Source: Sclerodactyla briareus (Eukaryota > Echinodermata > Holothuroidea > Dendrochirotida > Sclerodactylidae). From it: DNA of 64,000 nt. Positions 41,001-50,000 of this stretch are shown one piece after another. The position numbers and the translations under genes are program-made. Position 1 is the first letter of the stretch. Each line of letters opens with the position of its first letter. A model generated the notes under the pieces. It made no database searches. It worked only from the letters and a program-made list of their open reading frames with translations, and was not told where the DNA came from. The DNA lies in NCBI GenBank assembly GCA_026419785.1, contig JAODTK010005420.1:372001-436000 (forward strand). The letters run 5' to 3'.

Positions 41001-44000
41001 TTGAATATCTTTCAGCTCACACTTCAAAATAACTTGTTGTTTTTCCCCCATGGAGGATCTGAAGACAGATACAGCAATGGCACAGCGACAGCAGAGGGAC
41101 ATCAAGGAGGACCTGAGGGGAAGCGATCAGAACTGGAACAGGTCAGGCAGGAGGTTGACGGTGCCCGACGGGACCTGGCAGCCTGACAGCAGAGGGCGAC
41201 AAACAGCGGGCGGACCTCAAACACACCCTGGAAATGATACAGATCGAGAAGACCGAGCTTGAGGCCTTGAAGCTGCAGCATGAGACGAGGTTGAAGGAGT
41301 TGGAGAAACGCAATTGGCAAACACTAGAGGTAGGTGGAACCAACATAATTAGCATAAGTTGAGCAGAATGTAATGTTTTTATGGACAAGACAGGGTGCTC
41401 TGGTATGGAGCAAGAGAGAAGATGAAAGAGTTTGTGACCACGGTTAGGACGTGGTGTTGTAGAGCGAATGGCGGCATGCAACAAAAATTTGAGAATTTGA
41501 AACAGAATAGGGGATCTTCTTGCTAATGAGTTAGGATTTGAGGGGAAGTGATGTCTGCGTTTGGGACAAGGTTGACGATTCGCCAGATAACAGTTGTTGC
41601 AAACTTTCAGGTAGTGAAAAAAGTGTGGAGGAAATTGGGCCATGCACAGATCCAGGAGCTTTAAATGGAATAAGGAATCTGTCCTAAATTGAGACAGCTT
41701 CCGGAGAGTGGAAAGAGTGTTTCCAGTCCTATAGCATGAGATGAGATTGAGAAAGTTGGGATAGACTAAGGATAGGAATGGAGGTGGTAGAGGGAATGCA
41801 AGAAGGAATTTAGAGATTGGAACAGAATCATGCATCCACTTAGGGAATAGAAAAACATTTTAAATCCTGTAAATTGAATTCTGAGTATAGCACAGCCAGG
41901 AGTAGCTCATGGAAGTGCTGTGTAGGCAAAAAACTGATTGGTCAGGACCATGCTCAGACTGGATCAAGATAACATGGATAGAAAGCTTTGCACATCTGAT
42001 GCAACCCTGATGCAAAACTCACTGATAGGTGCAATGTGGCAATGACAGGACTGTTGATGATGAAGTTCAACCGATGCTATCCAGAAACCGGTAGATGACT
42101 GGGGGCAACCGTCTAAGCAGAGACAGGGATTGGTTAGCGAGTGGGTCGTTCAAACTGAGCACAGGTATGTGATTCGTATGTATGTAAGATTAGACATGGC
42201 CTGCTGGACAGAACTTGCCTACATACACATCCTAGCTGCGAGCTATTGTTACAATGTCATGCTGTTTTTGAACCACTGGGATATGGTTCTAGTGATTCCG
42301 TATAGGTTATGAATAAATGTGACAAGCAGGCTGACAAAGAAGATGGGGGGAGTGATCTAAGTATTATGTCTCTTTTGTTGGGGGGGGAACACCACAACAT
42401 GATATCATGGCTTGCATCCTAAGGTTATATACTGTACTTACCAAGTTAAAACAAAATGTGTGCTGGAGGTACTCCTAGGAGTTAACTCCTGGGTTATGAA
42501 GACGGCGACATCATCGTAAGTGTCCAAGCTCGCTACAGCGGCGACAGAGTCCAGGAACATTGCAGTTAACGTTGAATAGCTCTTAGCTTTTATATCCTGA
42601 AGTGGCCCGGGAAGATATGAATGCGGACCCCATCCGATTAGCATTATGAAACTGTTCATGGGGGTTTTTTTTATATGGTGTCACTGTCTTGCCACTATTG
42701 TTGCCGCATAGAGGGAAGAGACCGAGCCACACCTCGCAGCAGTTTTATATATTGATCCAAAACCACGTCAGTCGGATCGAGAGCAGGCTCTGTATCATCG
42801 CCCCCCCCCCCCCTATTGGTAACGTTGGATTACCTCTGGGAGGGACTATTCCAAACCGAAAACAGCGGCCCTCCTCCCAGAGGAATGATAGTCCCAAACT
42901 AGCTATAGGAACACATCTGTTCTTCATCATAGGAAAAGGCTTCACTAGAGAAGCTGGTCACTGAGACCCAGAGGCGGATGTCAGCGGGACCCAGGCCGGC
43001 AGGGAGCTTGAGAGGGACACTCTGGACCGGGATCAGATGGTGGTGGAAAAGAGGACCCTGGGGGAGGGCCTGGAGATCCTGAAGAAGGAGAAGGGCCTGT
43101 TGGAAACACAACATGAGCGACTTCAGGATAGTGTCGATGGGCTGAAGAGGTAATACCATCCTGAAAAATCTCTCATTGGTCCCAAATTATCCCATTTGAC
43201 CAGTCTTTCACAAATTCCCAAGATATTTTCTGATTCCGATGACTGAATAATTTTGATTTCTGTACAAGCTCAGAAGGCATGAATTACAACTTTCCCATGC
43301 AATCTGCATCACAAAATGTGGATATTAGGCAGGAAAACTTGAATTTTCAAAAATGTTGTCTGTTATGGACAAAGGTCCAGGAATCTACACATGCATGTGT
43401 GGGTGTGGGGCATGAGCGTGACACTCTGCTTGTAAACAGGTTTACTCAAACCCACCTGAATGGTGAAGCTCATACTTGTTATGTGTGATCCCCTCTTAAG
43501 AGTGATGATCCCTATTGTTTTGGGGTCAGGTTATTAGATGCCATCTGAGGTCAACAAAGGGCAGAGTCTGAAATCCCATAGTCAAATCTTTTGCTCATAA
43601 AAACCTAGTACATTATCCAGTTGTGCTTGTTTCTGGTCACACGATATCAGAAATCAGTCAAGTCACTGAGCCTAAGATGTGGGGTCCTTTGTGTTTGAAA
43701 AAATGGAATTGTAGAAAATTGATATTTCAGCAAATTTGAGCTCATAAACATCTGAACCCCACCTGAATTGATGAAGCTCATACTTGGTATGTGTGTTCCC
43801 TATAATGAGTAAATGAACCCTATTTAGTCAGTCAGGTGAGAGGACAAAGTTGGAGAATCATTGTACACTTGTTAAGTCCAGGATGCTGGTCTGTCTGATT
43901 AGGTTGAAGTTAGTGTGTGATTTGTCGAGTCCATTTTTGTGCTCAAAGGAGTACAATTTCCATTTGTTTTCGTGCCTGTACATCACTGATCACAACACTA

Positions 44001-47000
44001 GGAATCACAAAGCCCGCTTAATAGATCGGATTAGCTGAGATTGGCTTAGCTTAGGATCAAAAGATTCCGAGGTTGATTCCCGGCCGGTTAGCTTTACCAG
44101 TGCGTCCTTGGCCAAGGCGCTTCATTCTTGTTGCCTCATCCTACCCAGGTGTCATTGGGAACCTCTGAGAGGTAACTTGTAATCACAATTGCACTGATCA
44201 CAGCAGCCGTGTGAGGAAATGTTGGGACATGTTGTGGGGGGGGGGAACCATTTGCAGTTGCCAGGAATGTATTGCTTGAGGTGTGCATTCTGGTGCGAGC
44301 CAAACAAGTTACCATTGACCAGGGGTGATGGCCTCCCATCGCATCGAGACATACAATATTATTTTGTCTTATATTGATAAGTTTTTGACTTTCTGATTGA
44401 TACTGGCTGCTAATTTTTTTTTCCTGGAATAGTTAATGATAATGATTTCGATTTTTATAGCGCCTTGCATGTGGGAACCACCTCTCAAAGCGCTTCACAA
44501 TCATTACCCCTGCTCATTGGTAACTTTTCACACCCACACTATATAGTGCACAACTCTTGCTGTTCGCACCTGGCACCTGGCATAGTTGTGGATAATTGTC
44601 AATCAAACTGCCATCTTTAGGTCATTCAGCAATTATGAACCACTTTTTTGACGACATTTTTCACTCCTAATAATAATATATCAGCACAATGTTTCTTTCC
44701 ATCCGTGCTTGTATCAGGCTAGCTCGTCTCTCAAACCAATTGTCTTTCTGAGTGCAAGTAGAATTTCTGAATGATGTGGATGTGTACAGTTGCCAATCAA
44801 AATGAGAATGTTGAGGTTTATAAAATTTTGAATTAACACTTTTCAAACAATCTTCTCAGCTGTTTCAGCTCTGAATGATCAGTGATGTATGAATCATTCT
44901 ACCGTGACAGTGACAAAATCTTTCCCGTTTTCTGAACATACATATTTATATATCCCTGGCAAAATCTTTGAGAAAATGTTTGTTCACAACCATTCAGAAA
45001 AAAATACATCCCTGGCCTAATCACAGTTGCAGTGATCAGTTTGTTTGTAAATCATCCAGTATATCTTCGAAAAATAATATTCCAGTTGGAGTAAAGGTAT
45101 AATTTCCAGTATCACGTCAACAATGTTGTGAAGTTGGGCACAAGTCTGCTATGACTACTAACACTTCATCTTGAGTCGTTTCATGATTGTAAATGGATAC
45201 TTATCCTAAACTGCTCTGGCCTAATACAATAAGATGTTTGGTACAAACTGCGACAGCAAATGGGTGATGTAGGTTAGTACAATGTACCAGAATACACAGT
45301 AGCAAGTCACCTATTAGGAACTCTGTGACAATGTTGATCCCACATAATATGAATAATTTGACAGAATATAACAGGACGATGTGAATTCCTGCTGTAAAGG
45401 TGAAATCTAGAGATCACAGATGTCTTATTTTTAATTGTGTCTTTGCACTTTGTTTGCACCAACTATTTGAATTCCATCTGGTTGTAAGTGTGGTGACCGA
45501 TAAAATAAACCCCCTGATCACGCAACTAGGTGAGACACAGATGGTGATCACCTGTTTTGAAGCATGATTCGACCAGCAGAACTATTAAGAAGAATAGGGT
45601 CTGTATGTTGTTATGGCTTGGGTGTAGTTTCTTCGTAAGATTTCTTTTTTCATGTATCAATGGCTATCTTCCCATCTGGTTTACTCTCTTCCTATTTTAT
45701 CTGTGGAAATAACAGTATCACATGAATTTCAGGTGGTTTTTTTTGTTTGCGGAAATTTTCATTTTTTTTGGGGGTACTGGTAATAGCGGTCTACATCTAC
45801 ACAGGCAGCAGGTTTGAAATTAAAGATGGCCATGAGGCAGACCTAGCACAGGTTGGACCGCCTGGAGGAGCAGGACTCTGAGACCCTGGAAAGGGCAGTC
45901 AAGGACCTCACAACCAAGAAACAGTCGCTGACCAAGGACACGCTAACCCTACAACAAAAGGTCAAAGGTCAGTGCAACGACAGTGGCAGCATTTCTGGGG
46001 GGCAAGAGAGGGGGGGTCTACAGAGGAACCTTAGGAAATAGAAAAGAGAGAGAGGGAAAAAGTTGAAAGCCGTGGACTGTGAACATACAGAACATGACTC
46101 TAATTATTTTTTTTCTGCTGTTGCTCTTTTTCAGGTATGGCTTGCAATCTGCTTGCAATTTACTCTAAAAACATTGCGAAAGATATGTCACATGCGCAGG
46201 ACCTCATTTGTGATGTTCTCAAGATCTTCATACGATTCCAAACATATTCTGACGCTTCAGGAAATATCTCAGGAAATGTTGCACAAGTTTTCCCAAGAAT
46301 CGTTGTTGTGGTGCATTCAAGTCGCATGTTCCTTGTGGATGTGGACTAAGCATATTCGGCAACGCTACATGTGACGTTTGCAGAAGTGTCATGAGAAGTA
46401 CAGTTCAATGTACCAATTACTTACCAAGTGCATATAGTCACCTGTCTGTCTGGCCGTCTGTCTGTCTGTCCCAATTGATTAAAATTTCTGCTCCTCCTAC
46501 ATCCTATGATAGATCATGATGAAACTTAGTGAAATTGATGACCAAGTGGAGGGTCATCTAGGGTGTTTGAGAATTGGGTCAAAGGTCATCCAGGGGTCAA
46601 TTTTTTTTTGCCATTTTGTGAAGATACGCAAAATGCTCTGCTCCTTCTACCGTATGGATTACTGATGATCATGAAAGTTGGTTAGTCTTACCGGGATCAA
46701 TGCTACATACGAGTTGTTCAGGGATTCGCGGTCATTTGTTGGAACATTCATGCAGCTTCTTTTTTTTTCTACGGAAAGGTTTGGATAAAATAAAAGTTTA
46801 TACTTGGCCAGTATTAGGCCTATTGTTGACTGATGATACATATGAGGGTGTCCAAGAAATAACAACCAGGGCCAATTTTGGTTGATTTTCGAATGGCCAA
46901 GCTGCCTCTTCTACAGGTTAGATTAAATGATCATCAAAGTTAGTCAGTTATTATAATTAAAACATGGGCACTTATGGTGCTTTGGGGTCAAGGGTCGTCA

Positions 47001-50000
47001 GAGGTATCACCTAAGATTATGCACCATTTCTGTATAGGAGGGCACCACTCAGAATGCTAAAGTTAGGCATGAACACTAATTGGAACATTCATTCACAGAA
47101 TTAGCAGGCACATGTACCAAAATGATACACATATGGCCCATGGTTGCATTGTACTAACAGAGTGAATGGAGTGGAAGAAACCAGCCTAGGACAACATCTA
47201 CATGATTCTATGAAAGAGGCCCCCCCGTTTAATGTAATCAGGGCTGAATTTTTTCGAACACAAATGAACTCTTGTTAGACCTATAGCCTGATTTTCTCTT
47301 TGTGGAATTCTCATTTCGAATAAAGCAATTGTCCATTTGACCTCCATGGACTGGAAATTACTACCTGTTGTCGGGCCCAATTGTAGTCCACATTCTCAAG
47401 GTTTGTTTTTATTAAATTTGACACAAGTTTGAAAAAAAAATTGCATAAAAATCCTGCATAGTTGACCTCCTGTGGACCTTTGAATGACCTTCATGTTTTT
47501 AAGACTAACAAAAGTCAATCACCAAGCGTTTGGGTTTCAATCTGTCGAAGTTGAAAAAAAAATGAAAAAAAAAAAAAAACAACACAAAATGGACCTCCGC
47601 CTACCTGAAATTTTTTCAGGACCAACTCTTGTCCCCATCCACAAAGTTTTGTGTAAATCGGACACCAACCTTACTCGCATTTCTGCGTAATAGCGGACAC
47701 GGGCAATGACAATGACATTGCAGTGATTAGTGATGCCCATTTCGAATTCATCCGAGAATTCACTGGGGCAGGACAGGTGTTGTACAATGTTTTCAGATCA
47801 ATTCGGATTGCAGAGCATTTAGAGAGTTATTACGGATATAAAGCCTAATTCTCCGGCGGCATGGCAACCAGCACAGACACTACCCTAAAACCATAACATT
47901 ACTCGGACACTTTACAGATATTGCGGGGGATTATAATGAGCTTCTGTTTAGGATGAATTACAGTTAATTATCAAGGTTTATCGCCCGAACACTAATCCAC
48001 CTTCTCTGTTGTCATTTCCAGATGCTAAAACAGAGCTGAAGTTGATCAGAACAGGAGATCAGGGAGGCGGAACAGGGACAAAGACCAAGATCGAAAAGGA
48101 ATTGTGGATAATGAGGGGGGGGGGTGGACCTCAGAAAGAGAAGACTTCACTCGGTTGAAAAGCGCCTTTTGAAAAGGTTGAATGAGGGGAATATCAAGGA
48201 TGAGGTAATTTGTATGTAATCAGGATGGGCAGAGATGTTTCTGGTCAGAATAATTGGCCAGGTGCCATTTAGCTGTTGCTCACCCTGTCAATCAATTCTC
48301 TTTTGCTCTACACGCCACCCCGCACCGTCTGCCTCCCCATGTCCTGAATTATGTCAGTACCGTATTTCCTTCAGTTTTTTAAGCGCCCAGGGCGCTGCAA
48401 AATTTTCCAGGGGAGGGGCGGCTATACGAGAGAGTAATATCGGACCCTACACAAATGTATCGGTAAAAATGGCGGAAATTACGGATATAGGAAAAATTTT
48501 ACAGGGACGAAGATGTTTTTTTTTTTCATGTTTGTGGGTTTTGTGTGTCCATGTAGCCGAGGGGGGGAATGTAAACAACCACACAGACCTTCACACAGGT
48601 TTTTTATAGGCTAGTTCGTGAGTAGCCACCTTGTTGCACAAAAAAGGTGGATGTGCGCTTAAGGGAGTATGGGCGATCTTACGAAGGGAATCACGGTATA
48701 CCATATTTAAAAGCACTCTTTCATTATACCACAAAGAATGTTCAAAAGCCCTGTACAATAAGGAGCAAGTGAAGTGAATTACAAAATAAAACAGCAATTA
48801 TGTATGGAAGACTGAAAAAGTAACATAAAAATTAGTGTGCTGCCAATACTGGAAAACATGCATAAGATATGTGTTGAAATTGTGGGAGAACTTGGCAACC
48901 GTACTGAAAGTCTGTAAAAGATTTTTTTTTCCTGTTTGTAAAACCCCAATAACTCAGAGTAGTAGCAACTTCTCTCATCAGAACTGGAGAGGGCCTGATG
49001 AGGTCACGGAGCAAGACATCTTCTGAGCTCGACGGAATCCACGAGAAGCTGGACCAAGTCCTGCAGCGCCCTCGAGGAATTCCCCGCAGAGACGGAGGGT
49101 ACGACAGAGGCATGCGGGGACCTGGGAGACGAGAGGATCGAGCAGAGGGGGAGGGAGTCCGAGGAGGCCAGGAGGGGTGGTGCTGACAGGGCAGGGAAGG
49201 AGCTATAGACTGAACGTGAAAAGAGGCCTGAATGAGGTGGAAAAAATAAAATGTGCTTCATTCAGAAAATGTTAATTCCTGGCTTTCAACACTGACCTGA
49301 AGACTTCATTTGCCGCAGCTTTTCCCTGGGGTTGAGACAATAGGTTGGTTTTTTTAGCTCATGTAAATTGAGACTCATTCAATTACAAGGGATAGAAACT
49401 TTCAACAAAGTTTAAGTATCAGTCTCTCGATTGGACTCGGGGAAAAAAATGAAATCCCCCCCCCCCCCATTTCATGTCGGTGGGAACGTAAGTAAAAAAT
49501 GGATCTTGGTCCTCTTTCTTTCCTTTCAAGAAGGCATATATTCTTGATGATGAGCAACTGTGTTTGATTGCGTAAATATGAAACAGGGTTCTGCTTTGTT
49601 TCTTTGTATAAAAAGGGACTTGTATCAACCTAATATAACCCTAATACTGGGGTTGCACTGCAAAATGCGAAACACAACACCCATTCTAGTGCAAAATTGG
49701 GTTACAATTTCATTCCAAGAGCTGCCAGGACCAAGAGACAGGCCCTTTCAATCCATTGTTCGGGGGTTTTGTAGCAAAAAATCTGAATTTGAATGGGTCA
49801 TTCCTTAGTGTTTTAATCTGGATGCATCCTGATGAGATGCAGAGAAATGGCCAAATCAATAATCCTTTTCTCTCTCTCTCTTCAGCTGCTTCATCAGCTA
49901 ACATCAAAGACAGAATCCCTCCAGGGAGAGATCCATGATAGACAGAGGGAGTTAGAGGCCCTAGAACAGACCCTGAGGCAGCTAAATCTGAAACAGAGGC

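Noticed and set aside
41143-41835. 230-codon open frame on the minus strand
   Set aside because: It lies antisense to the 41056-41329 CNTRL exon and then in a purine-rich intron stretch, which leaves the opposite strand free of stops. It has no domain and a low-complexity Leu/Pro/Ser composition.
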